From Litoreibacter sp. (GTDB lineage Bacteria > Pseudomonadota > Alphaproteobacteria > Rhodobacterales > Rhodobacteraceae), in NCBI GenBank assembly GCA_013042765.1, contig JABDPP010000209.1:1-19621 (forward strand): a stretch of 19,621 nucleotides of DNA, written 5' to 3'. The notes under the pieces were generated by a model, which was given only the letters and a program-made list of their open reading frames with translations, did no database searches and had not been told where the DNA came from. Both the position numbers and the translations under genes were made by a program. Each line of letters begins with the position of its first letter. Within the stretch, counting starts at the first letter, position 1. Of this stretch, positions 1 to 7,152 are shown in pieces.

Positions 1-478
1 GCTTGTAGGCGCGCAGCATTTTCTTGGGATTGGGCACACTGGCTTCGGCCGTGAACTCCAGCTCGTTGATGATGTCGCCGCGGTAGCTGGGCAGTTCCAC
101 TCCATCGACCACCTCGGTCGGAGCCGAACGCGGCTTGGCGAACTGGCCTGCCAGCCGGCCAACTTTGACCACGGGAACCTTGGCGCCATAGGTCAGAACC
201 ATCGCCATTTGCAGCATCACCTTGAAGGTGTCGCGGATGTTATCAGCGGAGAATTGATCGAAGCTTTCGGCACAATCACCGCCTTGCAGAAGGAACGCAT
301 CGCCGCGCGATACCTCGGCCAGCGCCGCTTTGAGCTTGCGGGCTTCACCGGCAAAGACCAGCGGCGGATACGAGGCAAGCTGGGCCTCGACCGCGTGGAG
401 TGCTTCGGCATCCGTATATTCGGGCATCTGCACGCGGGGCTTCTTGCGCCAGTCTGATTTGTTCCAAGTCTCTGCCAT
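1..478 (-). CDS. Class II 3-deoxy-7-phosphoheptulonate (DAHP) synthase, N-terminal part
   Basis: This enzyme condenses phosphoenolpyruvate and erythrose 4-phosphate in the first step of the shikimate pathway, in the cytosol. I translated 159 codons from an ATG at 478 to the left edge. The start reads [21 protein letters not shown]. The plant/Mycobacterium-type (class II) motif GGDCAESFD begins at residue 67, and its Cys69 is the metal-ligand cysteine of the family. Further on come [14 protein letters not shown] and [11 protein letters not shown], also typical of class II. About the first third of the protein is present; full-length members are about 450-460 aa. A GGAG ribosome-binding site lies shortly upstream of the ATG. 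The gene is divergent from the GlxA-type regulator. The reading is open and shows no sign of damage. The family is certain; which pathway product inhibits it cannot be judged from this part. Confidence 0.93.
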   Translation of the reverse strand, partial: MAETWNKSDWRKKPRVQMPEYTDAEALHAVEAQLASYPPLVFAGEARKLKAALAEVSRGDAFLLQGGDCAESFDQFSADNIRDTFKVMLQMAMVLTYGAKVPVVKVGRLAGQFAKPRSAPTEVVDGVELPSYRGDIINELEFTAEASVPNPKKMLRAYK

Positions 479-522
479 GGGACTCACTCCGGTGATGATA
501 GAGTTTTCAATGTTCGGTCCCC

Positions 523-552
523 CCTATAGCGTGGTCTCGCGGGGCTTGCCAA
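523..552 (-). promoter_or_regulatory. Candidate sigma-70 promoter for the DAHP synthase
   Basis: On the minus strand TTGGCA (547-552) is followed after 18 nt by TATAGG (523-528), about 45 nt before the ATG at 478. It lies in the 144-nt gap between the divergent DAHP synthase and GlxA-type regulator genes. I saw no other obvious operator in this gap. The call rests on hexamer match and position only. Confidence 0.35.
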
Positions 553-622
553 TGTCGAAATCTAAGCTAAGGCTAGGCGTTGCGGGGGTTTTGATGCAAC
601 GAAGTCCGCGCGTAGGGAGAAA

Positions 623-1636
623 ATGGTGCCACCGGCCTTTGAAAACAACAGGACAGCCGGCCCGGACGCGGGTCCAAAGCCACAAAAGTTCGTTTTTGTC
701 CTGATGGATAATTTCACCATGTTGTGTTTCGCCTGTGCCATCGAGGCGTTGCGGATCGCCAACCGCATGTCTGGCAAGACGCTCTATACATGGGCCCTTG
801 CGGGCGAAGGTGGCGAGGTTGCCACTTGTTCCACGGGAACCGGGTTCAAACTGGACATGGATCTCGAGGAGATGTCTCGCGATGACACGATCCTTTTGTG
901 CGGTGGTATCGAAGTACAGAATGCGACCACCAAACGGATCCTGAACTGGCTGCGGCGCGAAGCCCGGCGCGGCGTGACCATCGGTGGGCTGTGTACGGCA
1001 AGCTATGCGCTGGCCAAGGCGGGCCTTCTGGATGGCAGGAAAGCCACGATCCATTGGGAAAATCAGGACAGCTTTGCCGAAGAGTTCGAGGAGGTCGAGC
1101 TGACCAAATCGGTCTTCGTGATTCACGACAACCGGATCACCACGGCGGGTGGAACATCCTCGATCGACCTGATGCTCAAGCTGATTGCCACTGATCACGG
1201 TGAGGAATTGGCGAACCTCGTAGCGGATCAGTTGATCTACACGTCGATCCGCACCGATCAGGACCAGCAGCGCCTGTCGATCCCGACGCGGATCGGGGTG
1301 CGACATCCGAAGCTCAGCCGCGTGATTCAGATGATGGAAACAAATATCGAGGAGCCGATCAGCCCCTCGACGCTGGCCAAGGAAGTGGGCATGAGCACGC
1401 GGCAGCTGGAGCGGCTGTTCCGGCGTTATCTCAACCGCTCACCAAAACGCTATTACATGGAAATACGTCTGCAGAAGGCCCGCAACCTGCTAATGCAGAC
1501 CGATATGAGCGTGATCAACGTGGCGCTGGCCTGCGGGTTTGCCTCGCCTTCGCATTTCTCGAAATGCTACCGGGCGCATTACGACACCACGCCCTACCGG
1601 GAGCGCGGATCGCAGGCTGCACGCCTCTCCATCTAA
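623..1636 (+). CDS. GlxA/GbdR-type AraC-family transcriptional regulator with DJ-1/PfpI-like domain
   Basis: This is a cytosolic DNA-binding regulator of 337 aa, the usual length for GlxA-family proteins. Residues about 22-190 form a DJ-1/PfpI (class I glutamine amidotransferase-like) sensor domain; GGLCTASYALAKAGLLDG (121-138) carries the nucleophile-elbow Cys124. Residues about 228-330 form an AraC double helix-turn-helix, with STRQLERLFRRYLNRSPKRYY and ALACGFASPSHFSKCYR as the two recognition segments. The ATG at 623 follows AGGGAG closely. The C-terminal domain resembles regulators of the GbdR type, which in pseudomonads activate glycine betaine and dimethylglycine catabolism. That makes an N-methyl amine effector plausible here, but the ligand is inference. 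The gene is divergent from the DAHP synthase and convergent with the ketoacyl synthase. Family assignment is firm; target genes are unknown. Confidence 0.9.
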   Translation: MVPPAFENNRTAGPDAGPKPQKFVFVLMDNFTMLCFACAIEALRIANRMSGKTLYTWALAGEGGEVATCSTGTGFKLDMDLEEMSRDDTILLCGGIEVQNATTKRILNWLRREARRGVTIGGLCTASYALAKAGLLDGRKATIHWENQDSFAEEFEEVELTKSVFVIHDNRITTAGGTSSIDLMLKLIATDHGEELANLVADQLIYTSIRTDQDQQRLSIPTRIGVRHPKLSRVIQMMETNIEEPISPSTLAKEVGMSTRQLERLFRRYLNRSPKRYYMEIRLQKARNLLMQTDMSVINVALACGFASPSHFSKCYRAHYDTTPYRERGSQAARLSI

Positions 1637-1637
1637 G

Positions 1638-1704
1638 CGCCGGAGCCTCCGGCGGGGATATTTTCTCCAAAAAGAACCGAAAACTCCAGTTTGCGGCTCC
1701 GGCG
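1638..1704. terminator. Hairpins between convergent genes, possible bidirectional terminator
   Basis: CGCCGGAG (1638-1645) pairs with CTCCGGCG (1647-1654). The same left arm, extended to CGCCGGAGCC (1638-1647), is also a perfect inverted repeat with GGCTCCGGCG (1695-1704). Two alternative stems can therefore form in the 76-nt gap between the stops of the regulator (+) and the ketoacyl synthase (-). T-rich stretches lie nearby (TTTT at 1661-1664 on plus, TTTTT near 1671 on minus) but not directly after the stems, so classical Rho-independent function is uncertain. Confidence 0.45.
1645..1663 (+). repeat. Dispersed intergenic 19-nt repeat, copy 1
   Basis: The exact sequence GCCTCCGGCGGGGATATTT is also found at 14291-14309 and 19053-19071 on the opposite strand. 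This copy starts 8 nt after the regulator stop codon and its 5' part is the right arm of a hairpin. All three copies are followed by an A-rich tract after a few bases. Confidence 0.85.
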
Positions 1705-1712
1705 TGGGTCTG

Positions 1713-2921
1713 TCAGATCGCGCGGAAGGCCAGAACCGCGTTCAAGCCCCCGAATGCGAAAGCATTCGACAGGGCAACATCGATCTTGGCCTCGCGGGCC
1801 GTGTTCGGTACGACATCGAGCGCGCATTCCGGGTCCGGCTCGTCATAATTGATCGTGGGTGCGATAACCCCGTCGTGCAAGGCCATGACACAGGCCAGCG
1901 CTTCGATCGCACCGGTTCCTCCGATGACGTGACCATGCATGGATTTGGTCGAAGACATCATGAGCTTGTCAGCATGCGCGCCGAACACATCGGCCACTGC
2001 GGCGCATTCGGTCTTGTCATTGGCGGCGGTGCCGGTCCCGTGCGCGTTGATGTAACCTACGTCCTTTGGATCGATACGCGCGTCTCGCATCGCGCCCGCA
2101 ATGGCGCGCGCTGCACCCTGTTTCGAAGGCATCACGATGTCGCCTGCGTCAGAGGTCATTGCAAAGCCGATGACCTCGGCCAGAATATCGGCGCCGCGGC
2201 CTTTGGCGTGTTCATACTCCTCGAACACGAAAATGGCGGCGCCTTCACCCTGCACCATGCCGTTCCGGTTGGCCGAGAATGGCCGGCAGGCATCTTTGGA
2301 CATGACCCTCAGTCCCTCCCATGCCTTCACGCCGCCAAAGCAGAGCATGGATTCCGAGCCGCCCGTGATCATCACGCGCGACGCACCAGAACGTACCAAT
2401 TGGAAAGCCTGCCCCATGGCGTGATTGGACGATGCACAGGCCGTGGCGACGGTAAAGCTTGGGCCCTTGAGATTATATTGCATGGAGACATGACTGGCCG
2501 CGGCATTGTTCATCAGTTTGGGCACTACGAAGGGATGAACACGGTTCTTGCCCTCCTCGTAGACGGCCCGGTAGTTTTCGTCCTGCGTGTTCATTCCGCC
2601 CCCGGCGGTTCCCAGGACGACGCCCGCCTCTGCCGACAGGTCGCCGGAGAAAACGAGACCCGATTGGGCAATCGCCTCACGCGCGGCCAACAGTGAAAAC
2701 TGTGTATAGCGGTCATAGAGCGCAATCTGCTGGCGATTGAACTCGGCGTTGGGATCGTAGCCTTTGACCTGTCCGCCGATCTGGATACTGAGCCGTTCGA
2801 CGTCCCGAATCTCCAGCGGCCCGATCCCACAGCGCCCTTCCCGGAAGGCCTCCTGGGTCTCGGCAGCCGACTTTCCAAGGGCGTTGATCGTGCCCTGCCC
2901 CGTAATCACGACCCGGTGCAT
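1713..2921 (-). CDS. FabF-like beta-ketoacyl-ACP synthase
   Basis: This protein of 402 aa belongs to the KAS I/II thiolase-fold family, which condenses malonyl-ACP with an acyl primer to give 3-oxoacyl-ACP. The full catalytic triad is visible: Cys162 in TACASS, His294 in NAHGTGT, and His331 in the GHVIGGTG segment, with Lys326 just before it. Length is normal for FabF. The ATG at 2921 lies 3 nt after the stop of the ACP gene, so the two are almost certainly co-translated, and lpxD is upstream in the same direction. No ketoreductase or dehydratase gene is adjacent. A role in a dedicated lipid A acyl chain pathway rather than bulk fatty acid synthesis is my inference from this context. A general FabF remains possible. 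Confidence 0.93.
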   Translation of the reverse strand: MHRVVITGQGTINALGKSAAETQEAFREGRCGIGPLEIRDVERLSIQIGGQVKGYDPNAEFNRQQIALYDRYTQFSLLAAREAIAQSGLVFSGDLSAEAGVVLGTAGGGMNTQDENYRAVYEEGKNRVHPFVVPKLMNNAAASHVSMQYNLKGPSFTVATACASSNHAMGQAFQLVRSGASRVMITGGSESMLCFGGVKAWEGLRVMSKDACRPFSANRNGMVQGEGAAIFVFEEYEHAKGRGADILAEVIGFAMTSDAGDIVMPSKQGAARAIAGAMRDARIDPKDVGYINAHGTGTAANDKTECAAVADVFGAHADKLMMSSTKSMHGHVIGGTGAIEALACVMALHDGVIAPTINYDEPDPECALDVVPNTAREAKIDVALSNAFAFGGLNAVLAFRAI

Positions 2922-2924
2922 GGA

Positions 2925-3191
2925 TCAGGCTTTCTGTTCGGCCACGAGCTGGCGCACGGCTTCGACAATGCTGCCAACCGAGGAGATATCGAAATCACTC
3001 TCGGAGGGGTCATTCGCGTTAAACGGCACGGAAATGTCGAAGGCTTCTTCGATGGCAAAAATGCTCTCCACAAGACCAAGGCTGTCAATTCCGAGGTCCT
3101 CAAGGCTGGACGTCAGGCTTACATCTTCCAATTCCAGCACCGCCTGTTCGGCGATGATAGCTCTGACCTGATCCGCAACGCTATCTGACAT
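2925..3191 (-). CDS. Specialised acyl carrier protein, 88 aa
   Basis: This small acidic protein carries the phosphopantetheine attachment motif DLGIDSLG, with Ser37 as the modified residue. It is longer than the housekeeping AcpP (about 77 aa). The extra residues lie in the loop after FAIEEAFDISVPFN (about 46-58), before the last helix. In this it resembles the rhizobial lipid-A carrier AcpXL (about 92 aa, FAIDKEF in the same place); that similarity is from memory, not an alignment. The ribosome-binding site AGAGG precedes the ATG at 3191. It sits 67 nt after lpxD and 3 nt before the ketoacyl synthase, which suggests it carries the acyl chain made by that synthase and used by the N-acyltransferase. 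ACP identity is certain; the dedicated role is inferred. Confidence 0.9.
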   Translation of the reverse strand: MSDSVADQVRAIIAEQAVLELEDVSLTSSLEDLGIDSLGLVESIFAIEEAFDISVPFNANDPSESDFDISSVGSIVEAVRQLVAEQKA

Positions 3192-3258
3192 GGCCTCTTC
3201 CCTTAAGCCGTTTCATTTTGACGTTTACCTAATCAGCCTTGCCCTTTTTTTCCATCGT

Positions 3259-4320
3259 CTATTTGTCCTGCTGCAAAGACTTCATGAACCGCGGCAGGCG
3301 CCGGAGGGCCTTCTGGATTTCGATATGAGCGTCCATTTTTACCGCCGGATATCCGAGCAGGACGCGGCCCTTCGGCGCATTGGTGAAAATCTTGGTGCCA
3401 CCGCCGGCAATGACATCATCGCCCACGAAGATATTGTCATTCACACCACACTGGCCGGCCAGCACAACCCTGTCCCCGAGTTTAGAGGAGCCGGCGACAC
3501 CAACCTGACCGCAGAGCAGGCAATCGCGCCCAACCGTGACGTTATGGCCGAGGTGAACAAGGTTATCGAGCTTGGTGCCGTCGCCGATCGACGTATCGCG
3601 GATCGTGCCGCGATCTATCGTTGAATTAGCACCAATTTCCACATTATTTCCGATGCTTACAGCGCCAAGTGAATGTGTCCTGATCCAGCTTTGATCGCCG
3701 GCTTCGCCCGCGTCCCCAAGGGTTTCGCGCACTTTCTCGACGCCGGACTTCTCGGGCGTGACAAAAGAGAAGCCGTCAGCTCCGACAATGGCTCCAGGCT
3801 GCGCGATGAACCCGTCTCCGATCCGCACGCGCGCACCGATCCGGACGCTTTGCAGGATCAGGGCATCATCACCGATCGACGCGTTCTCGGCGATGCTGAC
3901 ATGGGAGGCAACTCGGGCACGCGCCCCGATGCGGACATCCTTTCCGATCACCACGAAGGGGCCGATGGCAGCGCCATCCCCAATCTCGGCACTGTCGTCA
4001 ATCAGCGCCATTGGATGAATGCCGGGGGCGATGTCGGGACCCGGATCCATCAGCCTTGTCAGGCCGGACATAGCATAGCGCGGCCGTACGACGAAAATCG
4101 CGGCTTTCAGGCCAAGCGCCTGCCAATCAGCCCCTGCCCAAAGGATGGCCACGCGCGCCTGCCCCTGCTCAAGACCGGCGGCGTATTTCAGGTCCATTGC
4201 AACGGCAAGATCATCGGGACCGGCAGAGGCCGGTTCGGCCGCGGCGCGCACACGGATCGTCGCGTCACCGGCCAGATCCGCCCCGAGCGATGTCGCGATT
4301 TCAGAAACGGAAAAATCCAT
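3259..4320 (-). CDS. lpxD: LpxD-type UDP-3-O-acyl-glucosamine N-acyltransferase
   Basis: LpxD transfers an acyl chain from ACP to the 2-amino group of UDP-3-O-acyl-glucosamine in lipid A synthesis, in the cytosol. The protein is 353 aa, normal for the family. Residues 1-100 form the LpxD N-terminal domain. From about 100 to 325 there is a left-handed beta helix of hexapeptide repeats (IGDGAAIGPFVVIG, IGNNVEIG, VGRDCLLCGQVGVAG). The catalytic histidine lies in LVHLGHNV (His259, aligned with the IAHN histidine of E. coli LpxD). The C-terminus is the usual helical tail. A GAGG site precedes the ATG at 4320. It is not next to lpxA, fabZ or bamA, as canonical lpxD usually is, but next to an ACP and a ketoacyl synthase. 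It may therefore be a paralogue with its own acyl-chain preference. Confidence 0.9.
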   Translation of the reverse strand: MDFSVSEIATSLGADLAGDATIRVRAAAEPASAGPDDLAVAMDLKYAAGLEQGQARVAILWAGADWQALGLKAAIFVVRPRYAMSGLTRLMDPGPDIAPGIHPMALIDDSAEIGDGAAIGPFVVIGKDVRIGARARVASHVSIAENASIGDDALILQSVRIGARVRIGDGFIAQPGAIVGADGFSFVTPEKSGVEKVRETLGDAGEAGDQSWIRTHSLGAVSIGNNVEIGANSTIDRGTIRDTSIGDGTKLDNLVHLGHNVTVGRDCLLCGQVGVAGSSKLGDRVVLAGQCGVNDNIFVGDDVIAGGGTKIFTNAPKGRVLLGYPAVKMDAHIEIQKALRRLPRFMKSLQQDK

Positions 4321-4333
4321 GTCGGCCTCATCT

Positions 4334-4358
4334 TAGAAAGGGCGCGAAATCCGCGCCC
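4334..4358 (-). terminator. Candidate terminator or attenuator between the L,D-transpeptidase gene and lpxD
   Basis: On the minus strand GGGCGCG (4352-4358), loop GATTT, CGCGCCC (4340-4346) is followed by TTTCT. The 7-bp GC stem plus short T-run fits a weak Rho-independent terminator. It lies in the 51-nt gap after the transpeptidase stop and just before the lpxD ribosome-binding site, so it may reduce read-through into lpxD rather than stop it. Confidence 0.5.
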
Positions 4359-4371
4359 CGGCGTTCATGGT

Positions 4372-5982
4372 TTAGCTTCGAACAGCCCGCAACGAAACCC
4401 CGGCCTTGGCAAGGGCTCCAAAAATCCGTTTGTCGCGCCCATAGACGTCATTGCGGTATTGCGGCGCCCCTTTCTGGTCCACCCAAGCCGTGTAGTAAAC
4501 GAGATGGACGGGCAAAGGCTCCTTGAGGTCGATCTGCGCCTCCTTCCGCGTGCTCAGAGCCCGCTGAAAATAGCCTTTCGGGTCGTTCACCTGCGACTTG
4601 AGAAGCGCATAGGCAAAGTCGAAAGGTTTGTGAACCCGGATACAGCCATGGCTGAAGGCACGTCTCTGACGGCTGAACAGGTTCTTGCTGGGCGTGTCAT
4701 GCAGGTAGATGTTGTGCCGGTTCGGGAACATGAACTTCACCAACCCAAGCGCGTTCCCGCGGTTCGGCGGTTCTTTCATGGAGAAGGGGAAATCCTCCTC
4801 GTTGTACTGGGTGAAATCGACGGCCTGACGGCTTACGATACGACCCGCGTCATCGGTGAGTTGCAGTTGTGAAACCGCAGTCGGATCCTCCTGCAACAGC
4901 GGCAGGTACTCCTTAGTGATGATCGAGCGGGGCACATACCATGATGGGTTAACCACCATGAACCGCATCGTGTCGGAGAATTCCGGCGTGCGACGGTCCT
5001 TGCTGTTCTGGCCCACCACAACGCGGCTCCGAAACACCGACTTGCCGCCCTTGTAAAGATCGACGTGGTAATCTGGAATATTGACCCACACGTAGTTGCG
5101 CGCCAATTCCGTGTTATTCCAGCGCCGCCGCTCGAGGGCGACAATCACCTGTGCCAAGCGATCTTCAACCTGCTTATTCACCTGAGCCATCGTCTGCGCA
5201 CCTGCCACACCGTCGGCGGCGAGCCCGTGGGCGGCCTGGAAGTTCCGGACCCCACCTTCAAGCTTTGCATCATAGACCTTACTGGAGGATTTGCGCATGA
5301 ACCCCATACGGATCAAGCGGTTGCGAAGATCCACGACAGGGTCGCCACCGGCACCGGGCTTGAGCGATTTCGCTGCAACCTTCTTGCCCCAGCCACCTTT
5401 TCCCAAAAGCTTTTCCAGCCGAAGCTTTTCCTTCTGCAACCGGACATAATCACGCGATTGCGGTGGAAGTGCGTTCAGGAAAGCCTTGGGGTTGGATTGT
5501 GCAAATCCCGCAAGAAGGGACTTCTGGTCATAGCGCGCGACCTTCATAACGAGCCCCTTATCGATCCGTCTCGGGTTGAGAATTCCCGATCCGATATCGT
5601 CGGCATAAGCAAGAAATTTCTGAGCGGCTACAATCTCGGCCTTACCACGGGCGTCCGCCCCCTTCGCAGATCTGAACAGATCGCGCAGTTCCTGTTCCTC
5701 GTACCGATCGACCGGTAAACCATGGTCCCCTGCACCAGCGAACGCCTTGATCAACGCCGTACGCCGTCGCCGGTCCGAACTGCCGACAAAGATAGGCTCG
5801 TAATCGCGGGCCTTGTAGAATTGCGCGAGCGTTCGATCGCGCGCCGAAGCCATCGCAATAGATTGCTTGAGAGCAGTGCTGGCAGCTGCGGCGGAGCCAC
5901 TGAACGCCATAGGCACCGCTGCACCTGCAACGCTGGCCGCCAGCATCCTGAGTGCGGCGCGGCGAGAAAATTTACTGGTCAT
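4372..5982 (-). CDS. YcbB-like L,D-transpeptidase, Tat-exported
   Basis: These periplasmic enzymes form 3-3 (meso-DAP to meso-DAP) cross-links in peptidoglycan or attach proteins to it. The 536-aa protein starts with a twin-arginine signal (SRRAALRML at 6-14, Ala-rich end near 34). Next comes an alpha-helical scaffold domain (about 45-200). A peptidoglycan-binding type 1 repeat follows (about 214-270, DLRNRLIRMGF and VRNFQAAHGLAADGVAG). The YkuD catalytic domain (about 296-480) has His428 in YLHDTP and the nucleophile Cys447 in SHGCIRVH. Size and order match E. coli YcbB (LdtD). A GAGG site precedes the ATG at 5982. The gene is divergent from a YcbK/MepK-like peptidase gene, the two separated by 302 nt. 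lpxD follows in the same direction. Identification is firm; the exact cross-link made is inferred from the family. Confidence 0.93.
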   Translation of the reverse strand: MTSKFSRRAALRMLAASVAGAAVPMAFSGSAAAASTALKQSIAMASARDRTLAQFYKARDYEPIFVGSSDRRRRTALIKAFAGAGDHGLPVDRYEEQELRDLFRSAKGADARGKAEIVAAQKFLAYADDIGSGILNPRRIDKGLVMKVARYDQKSLLAGFAQSNPKAFLNALPPQSRDYVRLQKEKLRLEKLLGKGGWGKKVAAKSLKPGAGGDPVVDLRNRLIRMGFMRKSSSKVYDAKLEGGVRNFQAAHGLAADGVAGAQTMAQVNKQVEDRLAQVIVALERRRWNNTELARNYVWVNIPDYHVDLYKGGKSVFRSRVVVGQNSKDRRTPEFSDTMRFMVVNPSWYVPRSIITKEYLPLLQEDPTAVSQLQLTDDAGRIVSRQAVDFTQYNEEDFPFSMKEPPNRGNALGLVKFMFPNRHNIYLHDTPSKNLFSRQRRAFSHGCIRVHKPFDFAYALLKSQVNDPKGYFQRALSTRKEAQIDLKEPLPVHLVYYTAWVDQKGAPQYRNDVYGRDKRIFGALAKAGVSLRAVRS

Positions 5983-6284
5983 GCTAACCTCGGTCTAAGT
6001 CATTCACTCGAATAAATGTGAGCTATACCCTTTGACAGCTCAGCGTCGGTGTCTATGCACAATTTGGCGATCACGGCCGCTTTTGCCGACCCGTTGCGAC
6101 GACGCAACCCCTTTCAATCCGCAACAATCCTCACGCGCACTGGCAATTTTTTGCCGATTTGCATCATGTTAAGCGGTTTAGACCAGAGTAGCCTTGGTCG
6201 CGGAATCACTTTGTGCCATATACGGGTGGAACTGGGACAAAGAAAAACCGTTTAAGCGGTTGGGGCAAACGAGGCAGACTTGCA
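5983..6284. promoter_or_regulatory. Divergent control region between L,D-transpeptidase and DUF882 peptidase genes
   Basis: No convincing gene lies in these 302 nt. On plus, TTGACA (6032-6037), 16 nt, TATGCA (6054-6059) is a possible promoter for the peptidase gene. TTAAGCGGTT occurs twice in direct orientation (6169-6178 and 6252-6261). The second copy is part of a near-perfect 16-bp palindrome, AACCG-TTTAAG-CGGTT (6246-6261), a candidate operator just upstream of the peptidase ribosome-binding site. Minus-strand promoter hexamers for the transpeptidase were not clear to me. Confidence 0.4.
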
Positions 6285-6854
6285 ATGAGCAGGAACATTT
6301 CCGCAAACCTCTCGCGGCGCGCACTTCTCGGTGCCTTCGCAGCGACAGCGGTTACCGCGACACCCGTCTATTCAAAGGCATTCGGGTTTCTGCGGGGAGC
6401 AGGCGATATCCGCCGCATCAAGATGTACTCCGGCCGGACCGGCGAGAAGATTGATCTCGTTTATTGGATTGAGGGTGAATACATCCGCGAGTCCCTCGAC
6501 GAGGTGAACCACTTCATGCGCGACTGGCGCCAGAACAGCGCGCGCAGGATCGACACGCGCGCGATTGATATCATGTCTGCTTCGCACAACCTGATGGATG
6601 CCACCGAACCCTATCTTCTTCTGTCTGGCTATCGCTCTCCCAAGACCAACGCAATGCTGCGCTCCCGCTCGCGCTCGGTCGCGAAGAAATCCCTGCATAT
6701 GGAAGGCCAGGCTGCTGACCTGCGCCTGGGATCACGCTCCGTCGGACAAATGGCCCGCGCTGCGGCGTCCTGTTCATCGGGTGGCGTGGGGCGCTACTCC
6801 CGGGCCAATTTCGTTCACATGGATTGCGGGCCGATCCGGACCTGGGGCCGTTAG
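6285..6854 (+). CDS. YcbK/MepK-like (DUF882, peptidase M15 fold) Tat-exported cell-wall peptidase
   Basis: This 189-aa protein has a twin-arginine signal (LSRRALLGAFAATA, residues 9-22). The mature domain carries a zinc-site pattern of M15-type DD/LD-peptidases: His138 and Asp145 in LHMEGQAADL, and His178 in FVHMDCG. SGYRSPKTN (114-122) is the usual substrate-side loop. E. coli YcbK (MepK) is an endopeptidase that cuts 3-3 cross-links, and its gene lies beside the L,D-transpeptidase gene ycbB. The same pairing is kept here in divergent orientation. I chose the ATG at 6285, with GAGG 10 nt upstream, because an in-frame upstream ATG at 6213 would bury the Tat signal behind 24 extra residues. 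A strong terminator follows. The fold is firm; 3-3 endopeptidase activity is inference. Confidence 0.88.
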   Translation: MSRNISANLSRRALLGAFAATAVTATPVYSKAFGFLRGAGDIRRIKMYSGRTGEKIDLVYWIEGEYIRESLDEVNHFMRDWRQNSARRIDTRAIDIMSASHNLMDATEPYLLLSGYRSPKTNAMLRSRSRSVAKKSLHMEGQAADLRLGSRSVGQMARAAASCSSGGVGRYSRANFVHMDCGPIRTWGR

Positions 6855-6878
6855 AGCGATCTAAATCATCGACGGATC

Positions 6879-6901
6879 AGGGCTCTCGCGGGCCCTTTTT
6901 T
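6879..6901 (+). terminator. Rho-independent terminator after the DUF882 peptidase gene
   Basis: AGGGCTC (6879-6885), loop TCGC and GGGCCCT (6890-6896) form a 7-bp stem with one G-T pair, directly followed by a run of T to 6901. It lies 24 nt after the stop codon. Confidence 0.85.
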
Positions 6902-6990
6902 ATTGTCTGCAAGCTAGCACCCAGCCATCACACGCCCCAGCGTTTCAGAAGCCAAGAAACCTGCCGCAGCATCGTATCCGAAAGTTAAAA

Positions 6991-7067
<77 letters not shown>

Positions 7068-7076
7068 CTGAAACGC

Positions 7077-7105
7077 TCTATACGCATCTTGGAACGACGA
7101 TACAA
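7077..7105 (-). promoter_or_regulatory. Promoter of tRNA-Arg
   Basis: TTGTAT (7100-7105), 17-nt spacer, TATAGA (7077-7082) on the minus strand. The -10 ends 9 nt before the mature tRNA 5' end, the expected distance for a tRNA promoter. It sits in the 85-nt gap after sufS. Confidence 0.6.
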
Positions 7106-7152
7106 TCGCTTTCAAAGACCGTTAAACGATACGGTGCCAGTCCGCGCAAGTC

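Noticed and set aside
524..1306. Minus-strand open frame of 260 codons
   Set aside because: It is a shadow of the GlxA-type regulator on plus; low-complexity arginine-rich translation without domains.
1539..2696. Plus-strand open frame of 385 codons
   Set aside because: It overlaps the end of the GlxA-type regulator and runs antisense to the ketoacyl synthase, whose catalytic motifs are intact. The translation shows no family features.
3673..4872. Plus-strand open frame of 399 codons
   Set aside because: It is antisense to lpxD and the L,D-transpeptidase gene, both supported by catalytic motifs.
6049..6255. Small 68-codon open frame between the transpeptidase and peptidase genes
   Set aside because: No ribosome-binding site, no similarity I recognise, and it covers the likely promoter and operator region.
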